DNA of 9,821 nt, taken from NCBI GenBank assembly GCA_959606705.1, contig CAUHLX010000078.1, positions 1 to 9,821 of the forward strand, read 5' to 3'. Shown here in pieces: positions 1-6,945 of the stretch. Within the stretch, counting starts at the first letter, position 1, and each line of letters opens with the position of its first letter. The translations under genes were made by a program, and so were the position numbers. The DNA is from an uncultured Bacillota bacterium (GTDB lineage Bacteria; Bacillota; Clostridia; Peptostreptococcales; Anaerovoracaceae). Below the pieces are notes generated by a model. The model was not told the DNA's origin. It saw nothing but the letters and a program-made list of their open reading frames with translations, and made no database searches.

Positions 1-597
1 GACCACGTTCAGTTCGTCCCATCGCCCATGGTACTTAAACACGTTGAACAGGAAATTGCGCCGGTCCCCCCAGGGAGCGGCGGCAATCACCATGTCGATC
101 TTATTCTTCGAAAAACGAATGGGATCCAACGCCGAGTAGTTGGCCCCTTCCTCCGCGTAATCGCTGTCCGCGGTCACCATGTTGATCTCAAACACCATCG
201 TCTTCGGAGTCTGCGTTTTCAGCGCTTCCTTCATATAATAATAGCTGAGCCACACCGGCTGCTCCTGAGTCGCCAAAATGTAGGAAATGTGACCGTTCAG
301 CGCTTCCAGCTGCACGGGGTCCACGGAACAGTACATGTGGCTGGAGCCGAAAAACATGGTGTCGATGCTGTTTTCCGGCTCGTTGTAAAAGCCGCCCACC
401 TTCACGGACATGTTCCATGGCTCCAGCAAGCTTTTCCGCGCCAGCACGCCGCTGACCCACGCCAGCAGCAGTGCAAAGCAGACCAGAAAGCAGACGCAGC
501 GCACCAGGATCACCGGTGCCTTCCGTCTTGCAGCCTCCGTCATATATTCCGTTTTCTCGTTGAATCCGCCGATTTCGCGGTCTCTGCTTCTGCTCAC
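1..597 (-). CDS. SGNH/DHHW-type cell-surface O-acyltransferase partner protein, N-terminal 199 residues (cut by left edge)
   Basis: Read on the minus strand from a GTG at 595-597, the frame stays open for 199 codons to the window edge, so the C-terminus is missing. GGAG lies 7 bases before the GTG, inside the 12-bp gap after the MBOAT gene; an ATG at 541-543 (codon 19) is a weaker alternative start. Residues about 28-53 (VILVRCVCFLVCFALLLAWV onward) form one membrane anchor. The outward part opens with FFGSSH at residues 82-87, the nucleophile-Ser block of SGNH-like proteins that accompany MBOAT acyltransferases (DltD, AlgX/AlgJ and DHHW families). Later residues FEINMV and YHGRWDEL also fit that group. 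The Asp/His catalytic block would lie outside the window. By family knowledge it takes an acyl group passed through the MBOAT partner and puts it on an extracellular polymer. Acceptor and acyl group cannot be read from the sequence. Longer open frames over the same DNA are not the gene. Confidence 0.85.
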   Translation of the reverse strand, partial: MSRSRDREIGGFNEKTEYMTEAARRKAPVILVRCVCFLVCFALLLAWVSGVLARKSLLEPWNMSVKVGGFYNEPENSIDTMFFGSSHMYCSVDPVQLEALNGHISYILATQEQPVWLSYYYMKEALKTQTPKTMVFEINMVTADSDYAEEGANYSALDPIRFSKNKIDMVIAAAPWGDRRNFLFNVFKYHGRWDELNVV

Positions 598-609
598 GTT
601 CTTTCTCCG

Positions 610-2124
610 TTAAAATTGAAAATAGATAAATTGGCTCTCGCTGTAGCCCGGTCCGTAAATTCCAAACACGATGATGGAAAAAATCAGCACCAGGTAAACC
701 ACCCAGCGAAACACCAAATTCTGCGCCAAAAGCCGTTCCCGGATACGGACGCCCTTGTATTGAGCCACACTGGCCAGAGACATCACCCCGATCGCAATAG
801 TCAGAACCACCAGATTCGCCGCCGAAAGTCCCATCTCCGTCAGCGTCCCGTCCAGGAAAATCCAAGGGTTCCATTCTAAAAACATCCGTCCTAAAAACGC
901 CCAGGCGTCTTCGATGGTTTGTGCCCGGAAAAAGATCCAGCAGAAATCAACGAGCACGAAGGTGATGATTCCCTGTCCCAGCTTGTAGCTGAACGTCTGC
1001 CGGTCGATATGAAGCTTGTCCGTGATCCATAGCTTGGCCGGCTTGGTGATCTGCCCGATCACCTGGAACACTCCGTGGAGGAAGCCCCACATCACGAAGG
1101 TCCAGTTGGCTCCGTGCCACAAGCCGCTGGCCAGAAATACCACGATCACGTTGAAATACTTTCGCAGCGTACCCCTGCGGTTGCCTCCCAGCGGAATGTA
1201 CAGATAATCTCGAAACCAGGTGGACAGTGAAATGTGCCAGCGCCGCCAGAATTCTTCGATGCTGGTGGAAAAGTACGGCTGGCGAAAGTTGTCCATCAGC
1301 TTGAACCCCATCACCTCCGCCGCTCCGATGGCGATCAGAGAATAGGACCCGAAATCACAATAAATTTGAATGGCAAACAGAATCGCCGCCACGGCTAGAT
1401 AGAGGCCCGCGTACCAGTCGTAATGATTGAACACCTGATTCACCACGATCGCCGCCCGGTCCGCAATCACCAGCTTGAGAAACAGCCCCCAAAGCATGAG
1501 CACCAGCCCGCTGCGCGCTCGGTCGTAATCGAAGGAATGATTCTCGTGAATTTGAGACAGCAGATTTTTAGACCGTTCAATGGGTCCCGCCACCAGCTGC
1601 GGAAAGAAGGAGACGAACAACGCGTACTTGGCCGGATTGCGTTCCACCTCCACGTCGTTGCGATACACGTCCACCGTATAGGAGAGCGCCTGAAACGTAT
1701 AGAAGGAAATGCCCACCGGCAGCACCACGTCAAAGGACGGGTTCATAGCCGTGATTCCCAAAGTTCCTAACAGAAGGTTCAGGTTGTCCAACGCAAAATT
1801 GAAATATTTAAAGAAAAATAAAATGGAAAGATTGGCGAGAAAGCTCCCCGCCACCCAGAGCTTGCGCCGGGTCCGGCAGGCTTGAAGAAACCGCTGTCCG
1901 CTCCGCTCCGTCATCAGCCGGTTTTCCCGGCCGATCAGCAGTCCGCTGACAAAAGTAATCACCGTGGACGCGGCGATCAGCACCGCGTACTTTGGATTCC
2001 AGCACATGTAAAAGTAGTAGCTTGCCGCCAGCAGCCACAGATAACGCACCCGAAAGGGGATGACGAAATAAATGAATGTCACAAGGGGAAAAAACAGCAA
2101 AAAACTGAATGAATTAAATAGCAT
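610..2124 (-). CDS. MBOAT-family membrane-bound O-acyltransferase (AlgI/DltB-like)
   Basis: A 504-residue polytopic membrane protein, the usual AlgI-type length. It begins MLFNSFSFLLFFPL, the standard AlgI-like N-terminus. It carries FWRRWHISLSTWFRDYLYIP (residues 292-311) followed by LGGNRRG. It then has GLWHGANWTF with the conserved active-site His337, and a second His350 in GFLHG. The C-terminus (FIYFQF) is typical. An open frame extends 24 codons upstream to an ATG at 2194-2196. I chose the ATG at 2122-2124 because GGAAGGAA (2131-2138) sits 6 bases before it, homology starts there, and the predicted transcription start (about 2195) falls on the upstream ATG. By family knowledge it channels an acyl group, commonly acetyl from acetyl-CoA, across the membrane to the SGNH partner encoded 12 bp downstream. 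The target polymer is unknown: exopolysaccharide, wall glycan or teichoic acid are all possible. No dltA/dltC neighbour is seen, which argues mildly against D-alanylation. Confidence 0.95.
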   Translation of the reverse strand: MLFNSFSFLLFFPLVTFIYFVIPFRVRYLWLLAASYYFYMCWNPKYAVLIAASTVITFVSGLLIGRENRLMTERSGQRFLQACRTRRKLWVAGSFLANLSILFFFKYFNFALDNLNLLLGTLGITAMNPSFDVVLPVGISFYTFQALSYTVDVYRNDVEVERNPAKYALFVSFFPQLVAGPIERSKNLLSQIHENHSFDYDRARSGLVLMLWGLFLKLVIADRAAIVVNQVFNHYDWYAGLYLAVAAILFAIQIYCDFGSYSLIAIGAAEVMGFKLMDNFRQPYFSTSIEEFWRRWHISLSTWFRDYLYIPLGGNRRGTLRKYFNVIVVFLASGLWHGANWTFVMWGFLHGVFQVIGQITKPAKLWITDKLHIDRQTFSYKLGQGIITFVLVDFCWIFFRAQTIEDAWAFLGRMFLEWNPWIFLDGTLTEMGLSAANLVVLTIAIGVMSLASVAQYKGVRIRERLLAQNLVFRWVVYLVLIFSIIVFGIYGPGYSESQFIYFQF

Positions 2125-2158
2125 ACGGTGTTCCTTCCAAAGTATCTGAGAAATCAGC

Positions 2159-2168
2159 CGGGGCCCCG
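2159..2168. repeat. GC-rich palindrome in the MBOAT leader
   Basis: CGGGGCCCCG is a perfect 10-bp palindrome in a very GC-rich stretch (2157-2187). It lies in the predicted 70-base untranslated leader of the MBOAT transcript. A second small hairpin follows nearer the start codon (CTGA 2146-2149 with TCAG 2154-2157), just before the ribosome binding site at 2131-2138. It could be a leader structure that modulates translation, or simply chance in GC-rich DNA. No known riboswitch or attenuator was recognised. Confidence 0.35.
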
Positions 2169-2201
2169 CCGCCGGATGCCCGCCGTCACAGTCCATTACT
2201 G

Positions 2202-2230
2202 ATTATATGATAAAAGCCGGGGAACGGCAA
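2202..2230 (-). promoter_or_regulatory. Sigma-A-like promoter of the MBOAT-SGNH operon
   Basis: On the minus strand TTGCCG (2225-2230, 4 of 6 matches to TTGACA) and a perfect TATAAT (2202-2207) are separated by 17 bases. Transcription should start near 2195, giving a leader of about 70 bases before the ATG at 2124. The promoter begins 7 bases after the SNF2 stop codon, so the O-acylation pair can be expressed separately from the SNF2 gene. The short hairpin at 2216-2228 sits inside the spacer. Confidence 0.75.
2212..2228 (-). terminator. Weak candidate intrinsic terminator after the SNF2 gene
   Basis: Read on the minus strand, GCCG, a 5-base loop TTCCC, CGGC and then TTTT. The stem has only 4 bp and the T-run is short, so termination would be leaky at best. 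It lies 8 bases past the SNF2 stop codon and overlaps the MBOAT promoter spacer. Confidence 0.3.
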
Positions 2231-2236
2231 GGAGTA

Positions 2237-5200
2237 TCACAGCAGCTCCAGCAGCTCTTCCCCGCTCATGGCCGTGAGCATGGTCTCGTTCTCCCGAATC
2301 ACCGCGTCGGCCAGATCCCGCTTACTCTCCTGGAGCTTCAGAATTTTCTCCTCGATGCTGTCCTTGGCAATCAGCTTATAAACCTGTACCGAATTTTTCT
2401 GACCGATCCGATGAGCTCGATCCGTGGCTTGATTCTGCGCCGCCAAGTTCCACCAGGGGTCGTAGTGAATCACCACGTCCGCCGCCGTCAGGTTCAGGCC
2501 GGTTCCTCCGGCCTTCAATGAAATCAGGAACACCGGCGTCGTCTCCTCCGGCGAATTGAACCGTTCCACCAGCGCGCGCCGTTCCTCCTTAGAGGTTTTT
2601 CCGGTCAACAGGAAAGTGGAAATCCCATCCTTCTCCAACCTGGGCTTCAATAGATCCAGCATGGTGGTAAACTGGGAAAACAGCAGAATTTTGTGTCCTC
2701 CGGCGACCGCTTCCCGGACCAGTTCCAGACAAGTTTCCAGCTTGCCGCTGTCCTTAGCGTAGTCCTCATAGCACAGCCCCGGATGACAGCAGATCTGCCT
2801 GAGGCGGGTCAACAGCGCTAAAACAACCATCTTATTGGTCTCAAAGCCTTTATCGGTAAAACCCTTGCCAATTTCCAGCTTCGCTTTGGCCAAATTCGCC
2901 AGATACAGCTTCCGCTGTTCCGTCCCCATCGACGCGTAAACCACACTCTCCACCTTCTCCGGCAGCTCCTGCAGAACATTCCGCTTCAATCGCCGCAGCA
3001 CGAATGGGGCAATCTGTTTTTCCAGCATCCGAACCGCCGCGTCATCGTGATCCTTGATAATGGCGTTTTCATATTCATTTTTAAAGTCCTCATAGCCGTA
3101 GAGATACCCCGGCATCAGAAAATCAAAAATACTCCACAGCTCGCTGAGCCGGTTTTCCACCGGGGTCCCCGTCAGCGCGAACCTCCGTCCGCTGCGAATC
3201 CGTTTCACCGCCCGGGCGTTTTGCGTACTGTAATTTTTGATGTACTGCGCCTCGTCCACGATATGATACCGGAATACCATGTTCTCATAGCAGTCAATAT
3301 CCCGTTTCAAAAGATCGTAAGAGGTAATCATGAGATCACAGCTTTCGCCCTTTCTCAAGCCTGCCTCAGCAATCATCCTCCGCCGATCTCCCGCCGTTCC
3401 GATTACCGATAATGTGGAAAGCTGTGGTGCGAATTTGCGAACCTCTTCCTCCCAGTTCAAAACCAGAGATGCCGGGCACACCACTAAAGCCAACAGCTCC
3501 CGGCACTCTCCCTGGTTGGTTTCCATGACTTCGAGCCGCTCGCTCTCCCTCAAGCGATCCTTTTCTGCCAATAAAAACGCGATGACCTCCAGCGTCTTCC
3601 CCAGTCCCATGTCGTCCGCCAGGATGCCGCCAAATCCGTAATCCGACAGCGTGGCCATCCATCGGAAGCCGGTTTTCTGGTAATCCCTCAGCACCCCCGC
3701 CAGCACCTCAGGAACCTTATAGTCACTGTCCTCTACTGATTTCATTTCCCGAACCAGCTTTTTGAAGGGCAGGTCTCGTTCGTAGGTGATCTGTTCCGAT
3801 CCCTTTAACAGATCGTTGAGGAGCATCGCCCGATACTGCGGCAGCTCCACCTCTCCGTTTTCCAAATCCTCCCGCGTCAAGCGGAGGCCTTCCACCAACC
3901 GGAGAATCCCTGAAAACTCGTCATCTTCCAGCCGCATGAAGCTGCCGTTTCGCAGCCGGTGATAGCGCCGCCGCACCTTGTACTGCTGCAAAGCGTCCAT
4001 CAGCTCATCCACCGGGAATTCCTCCAGGTCGAAATTCACCTTCAGCAGTCCGCTGACCAGTGAAACTCCCACCGCCAGCTTCGGCGGAACCGCGGCTGCG
4101 ATCCGGCGATACCGATCCGTTGCCAGTACCTCGGCATAGCCTGCCAGTTCTCCCGCGCCGTTGCGCACAAAGTCGAAAATCCGGTCGTTGTTCCCTTGAA
4201 AATATAAAACGGAGAGCTCCCGATCATAAGCGTCAAAATAACCCGAAAGCATCAGCTTCAACGCATATTCCTTCCGGCTGTCCCGCACCGCGCTCCGCCG
4301 TTTCTCCGCCGTTCCTTCGGAGCGCGTCGCCAGCTGTTCGCCGGTTTCCGAAACCTCCTCGTTCCGATAGGGATCGATATAACGATCTCCGTATCTGCAA
4401 ATCGCCCTTGCCGTGATGGTGTCGTTTTTCGGACAATCCAGATAAACCATGGCCTCCATATCATCCGGCACGTAATTCAACAGGGATTCCACATCGCCGG
4501 AAAGCTCCACATTGTCCTGGATCTCACAGATTACGTTGGAGCAGAAATCCACCATGTCCGCGGCTGCCACGTAAAAGTATCCGCCGCTGTGGTCCGCCGC
4601 TTCCACCAGGTCCCGCATCTGTTCCGTAAAGCCTTCCTCGCACTGCCATAAAAAAGCGTCTCCGCGAAATTCTCCGGTCAACAAATAGAGATGCTTCTCC
4701 CCGTTTAGATAACGGTATTTGGGCATTTCCAAAGAAAATCCGCCGGCGTCGTCCCTTCTGACGTGAACCGGAATCCGCAGGTTCATCGCCTTTACCGTAC
4801 AGCGCCAGTCCTCATTTCCACGATACGGATTGCCGAAGGATACCTCCAGCTGCCGGTCCATCCACAGGCGCAGAAAAGTGTCCACCGCGGTCAGCGACAG
4901 ACGCATCCCCCTCTTCCCATGGGAAAACGCCGAGTCCCTTCCGTACGTGCTGCCGTAGCTGCCTCGATAGGTCTGGATTTCTCCGAATTGACTCATGATA
5001 AATTCCACCAGTGGCCGGGATTCCTCGTCAAACAGCTCCGGCTTATGGGTTAAGGTCAGCAGCTTTCCGTACTCTACTCGGTCTCCATGCCGCATGTGAA
5101 GACAGAATTCTTCCATGTTCCGGACGATATACAGCTTTTCCGAACCCACCGAAGCTTCCAGAAAAACTTCTCCGCATTCCACGAAAAGACGTGGCACCAG

Positions 5201-5377
5201 CCGAACGTTCCCCAGCGTCTGCCCTTTGGTCTTGATCAGCGGCGCGTTTTTCCGATTGTACTTCTGCATCAGGCTGCGGACGTTCCGATCCGTCGTCTGT
5301 CCGCCGCTGCCGCTCGTTCCGCCTCTTTGAACTGTCCCTCGCTTTTCGTAATTCCCATTCATTCCGGTTTTGCCCAT
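2237..5377 (-). CDS. SNF2-family DNA-dependent ATPase (helicase-like), bacterial SNF2-associated type
   Basis: A 1046-residue cytoplasmic protein with a complete SNF2/RapA-type motor. Motifs are GGILADDMGLGKT (residues 583-595, Walker A Lys594), the DEAQ box (708-711, Walker B), ALTGTPVENR (734-743), LLFSQF (898-903), SLKAGGTGLNL (953-963) and the arginine-finger block QATDRAHRIGQ (983-993). Residues about 50-540 match the poorly characterised region that precedes the motor in Firmicutes SNF2 proteins. I see no SWIM-type CxC..CxH zinc finger near the N-terminus, where many clostridial relatives carry one. Instead the first 35 residues are Gly/Arg/Thr-rich and probably disordered. The motor translocates on duplex DNA using ATP and remodels nucleoprotein complexes; the cellular target is unknown. 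The start is uncertain: GAGAGGG abuts this ATG (5375-5377) too closely, and an ATG at 5360-5362 (codon 6) is possible. It is divergent from the patatin gene. Confidence 0.93.
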   Translation of the reverse strand: MGKTGMNGNYEKRGTVQRGGTSGSGGQTTDRNVRSLMQKYNRKNAPLIKTKGQTLGNVRLVPRLFVECGEVFLEASVGSEKLYIVRNMEEFCLHMRHGDRVEYGKLLTLTHKPELFDEESRPLVEFIMSQFGEIQTYRGSYGSTYGRDSAFSHGKRGMRLSLTAVDTFLRLWMDRQLEVSFGNPYRGNEDWRCTVKAMNLRIPVHVRRDDAGGFSLEMPKYRYLNGEKHLYLLTGEFRGDAFLWQCEEGFTEQMRDLVEAADHSGGYFYVAAADMVDFCSNVICEIQDNVELSGDVESLLNYVPDDMEAMVYLDCPKNDTITARAICRYGDRYIDPYRNEEVSETGEQLATRSEGTAEKRRSAVRDSRKEYALKLMLSGYFDAYDRELSVLYFQGNNDRIFDFVRNGAGELAGYAEVLATDRYRRIAAAVPPKLAVGVSLVSGLLKVNFDLEEFPVDELMDALQQYKVRRRYHRLRNGSFMRLEDDEFSGILRLVEGLRLTREDLENGEVELPQYRAMLLNDLLKGSEQITYERDLPFKKLVREMKSVEDSDYKVPEVLAGVLRDYQKTGFRWMATLSDYGFGGILADDMGLGKTLEVIAFLLAEKDRLRESERLEVMETNQGECRELLALVVCPASLVLNWEEEVRKFAPQLSTLSVIGTAGDRRRMIAEAGLRKGESCDLMITSYDLLKRDIDCYENMVFRYHIVDEAQYIKNYSTQNARAVKRIRSGRRFALTGTPVENRLSELWSIFDFLMPGYLYGYEDFKNEYENAIIKDHDDAAVRMLEKQIAPFVLRRLKRNVLQELPEKVESVVYASMGTEQRKLYLANLAKAKLEIGKGFTDKGFETNKMVVLALLTRLRQICCHPGLCYEDYAKDSGKLETCLELVREAVAGGHKILLFSQFTTMLDLLKPRLEKDGISTFLLTGKTSKEERRALVERFNSPEETTPVFLISLKAGGTGLNLTAADVVIHYDPWWNLAAQNQATDRAHRIGQKNSVQVYKLIAKDSIEEKILKLQESKRDLADAVIRENETMLTAMSGEELLELL

Positions 5378-5409
5378 CCCTCTCGATTCGTTTCTTACAC
5401 ATTCATATT

Positions 5410-5439
5410 ATTATATACTCTCAAGGACCATTCACGCAA
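5410..5439 (-). promoter_or_regulatory. Promoter of the SNF2 gene
   Basis: On the minus strand TTGCGT (5434-5439, weak -35) and a perfect TATAAT (5410-5415) are separated by 18 bases in the AT-rich spacer between the divergent SNF2 and patatin genes. Transcription would start near 5403, leaving about 25 bases before the ATG at 5377. No equally good promoter for the patatin gene was found: TATAAA at 5458-5463 lacks a matching -35. Confidence 0.6.
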
Positions 5440-5524
5440 AAAGATTGTAATATTTTCTATAAAATTTCCCGGAAGCCTTCGGCACCAAAACCGGACCTCT
5501 CACATAGTATGACTACATTGACGC

Positions 5525-5532
5525 GGAAGGAG
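5525..5532 (+). promoter_or_regulatory. Ribosome binding site that sets the patatin start
   Basis: GGAAGGAG lies 9 bases before the ATG at 5542-5544. The frame is open from an earlier ATG at 5509, but that codon has no Shine-Dalgarno sequence, and the ATG at 5533 directly abuts this site. The start at 5542 (or the adjacent ATG at 5545) is therefore preferred. Confidence 0.75.
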
Positions 5533-5541
5533 ATGTTTTTT

Positions 5542-6852
5542 ATGATGAGAGTCGAGGACGAAAACACGCGGCCGCACCGGGATCGTGTCAGCGGTATGAG
5601 GCTCGTCGGACGAAATGATCAACGGATTGGCCTGGCCTTGTCCGGCGGTGGAATCCGCGCCACGATCTTTCACCTGGGGGTACTCAAATGGCTGGCTCAG
5701 CGGAATCGGATGGAACAGGTCGCCCATATTTCCTCCGTTTCGGGCGCTTCTCTCTGCGTGGGCCTGATCTATGCGCACAGCGGCTATTCCTGGCCCAAAA
5801 GCGAAGTGTTCCTCCATCGTATCCTGCCCGAGCTTCGCGAATTGATTCTCTCTCAAGACATCCAGTTCACCGGTGTCCTTCGCCTCCTGCTGGAGCCCTG
5901 GAATCTGGACCGCCGAGTCAACCTCCTGGCAGAGGTCATCAAAGACCGCTGGAATATCTTCGGAAGCCTAGAGGATTTGCCCAAATATCCCCAATGGTCC
6001 ATCAACTGCACCACCTTTGAAACCGGTAAAGATTTTCGTTTCTCTCAGAATTTCATGGGTGATCCTAAAGTGGGTTATGTGAAAAATCCCGACTTTCCCA
6101 TCGCGGAGGCCATCGCCGCATCCGCCGGTTTTCCGGTACTCATCGGCCCTTATAAGCTCAATACGAAAAAATATCGTTGGTACGAACCCCTACGCTCCAG
6201 TCACCCCAACGATCCCGGTCCCAGTTCGATCATTGTCTCCCCGGATCCGGATTCTCTTCATCTCTGGGACGGCGGCGTCTATGATAACCTGGGGCTGGAA
6301 GCGCTTTACAAGCCGGAAAACTGCGGTCGTCTCACCGGCAGTCTCAACCGCTTGATCGTCAGCAACGCTTCCAGTCTCAGCGGCTGCCGGAAGCGCAGCG
6401 TTCTATTTTCCGCCGCCAACCTCCGGCGCCTGCTGGATATCAGTCGGGATCAGGTTTCCTCCCTCCGCACTCGAGGTGTGCTGGACTACATAAAACGCAC
6501 GGGGAACGGCCTCTATGTAAAAATCGGCACCTCCGCCCAACAGATTGCCATGGCGGCTGAAACACAAGAGGCTTCCGTCGGCGAACTTCTGAAGGCGGCC
6601 AGCGTCTCTCCTGGCTCAAACGGACGAATCCGCAGCCTCGGAATGGAACGTTCCGAGGGAAATCGCCGCAAGCGTGCCCCCATCCAAGACGACCCCCTGA
6701 TTTCCCAGTGCCTGGCTCCGGCTTCCGTGGCCTACGCACAGAACTACCCCACGGTTTTATCCGCGCCGACAGCTCACGACTTCGACTTGATTCTGCGCCA
6801 CGGCTATGAGACCGCCAAATGCACGGCAATCTACTTTGGTTTAGAAGATTAA
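5542..6852 (+). CDS. Patatin-like phospholipase / lipid acyl hydrolase
   Basis: A 436-residue protein with the three patatin hallmarks in order. The oxyanion-hole loop ALSGGGIRA is at residues 32-40. The nucleophile elbow ISSVSGASL has Ser67 as the predicted nucleophile. The catalytic Asp is Asp243 in LWDGGVYDNLGLEAL. The C-terminal HGYETAKCTAIYFG resembles the closing helix of this subfamily. There is no signal peptide or membrane segment, so it should act in the cytoplasm or on the inner membrane face. The Ser-Asp dyad hydrolyses acyl esters of lipids; the natural substrate is unknown. The elbow reads S-V-S-G-A, so both glycines of the textbook G-x-S-x-G are replaced. The first replacement is common in this subfamily; the final Ala is less usual. 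GC content and codon use match the genes to its left, not those to its right. It stands alone on its strand, with no partner suggesting a toxin-immunity or secretion role. Confidence 0.9.
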   Translation: MMRVEDENTRPHRDRVSGMRLVGRNDQRIGLALSGGGIRATIFHLGVLKWLAQRNRMEQVAHISSVSGASLCVGLIYAHSGYSWPKSEVFLHRILPELRELILSQDIQFTGVLRLLLEPWNLDRRVNLLAEVIKDRWNIFGSLEDLPKYPQWSINCTTFETGKDFRFSQNFMGDPKVGYVKNPDFPIAEAIAASAGFPVLIGPYKLNTKKYRWYEPLRSSHPNDPGPSSIIVSPDPDSLHLWDGGVYDNLGLEALYKPENCGRLTGSLNRLIVSNASSLSGCRKRSVLFSAANLRRLLDISRDQVSSLRTRGVLDYIKRTGNGLYVKIGTSAQQIAMAAETQEASVGELLKAASVSPGSNGRIRSLGMERSEGNRRKRAPIQDDPLISQCLAPASVAYAQNYPTVLSAPTAHDFDLILRHGYETAKCTAIYFGLED

Positions 6853-6914
6853 ATGCAGAAGCATACATCTTCTCGATTTTATTACGTAATCCTCCTAAAT
6901 GATTGGCAATTTCA

Positions 6915-6945
6915 TACGATAAGTTAATTTCTAAGAATTATCTTA
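6915..6945. repeat. Imperfect inverted repeat at the 3' end of the recombinase gene
   Basis: TACGATAAGTT (6915-6925) and AATTATCTTA (6936-6945, whose reverse complement is TAAGATAATT) form arms matching apart from one mismatch and one extra base, around a 10-base centre. The right arm contains the recombinase stop codon. Two such arms around a short core is the general layout of a tyrosine recombinase core site, but the arms are weak and AT-rich. It could equally be a poor terminator or chance. Confidence 0.25.

Noticed and set aside
188..874. A 228-codon minus-strand open frame with an ATG start
   Set aside because: It straddles the end of MBOAT and the start of the SGNH gene, is rich in Gly/Arg/His as expected of an out-of-frame GC-rich reading, and has no ribosome site. 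Both overlapped frames have clear family motifs.
28..879. A 283-codon plus-strand open frame
   Set aside because: It is antisense to the same two real genes, with His/Arg/Gln-rich composition typical of a shadow frame and no Shine-Dalgarno sequence or recognisable domain.
2125..2196. N-terminal 24-codon extension of the MBOAT protein from the ATG at 2196
   Set aside because: The predicted transcription start is at about 2195, the strong ribosome site precedes the internal ATG at 2124, and family members start at the MLFNS-like sequence.
2237..6852. SNF2 ATPase plus patatin as an anti-phage defence pair
   Set aside because: Both families occur in defence systems, but the genes are divergent, the SNF2 protein has the architecture of the widespread Firmicutes type, and no nucleotide cyclase, methylase or other defence partner is present.
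6857..6873. Possible terminator after the patatin gene (AGAAG, 7-base loop, CTTCT)
   Set aside because: The stem is only 5 mostly A/T-G pairs, and the following T-run is broken, so it is too weak to report as a terminator.
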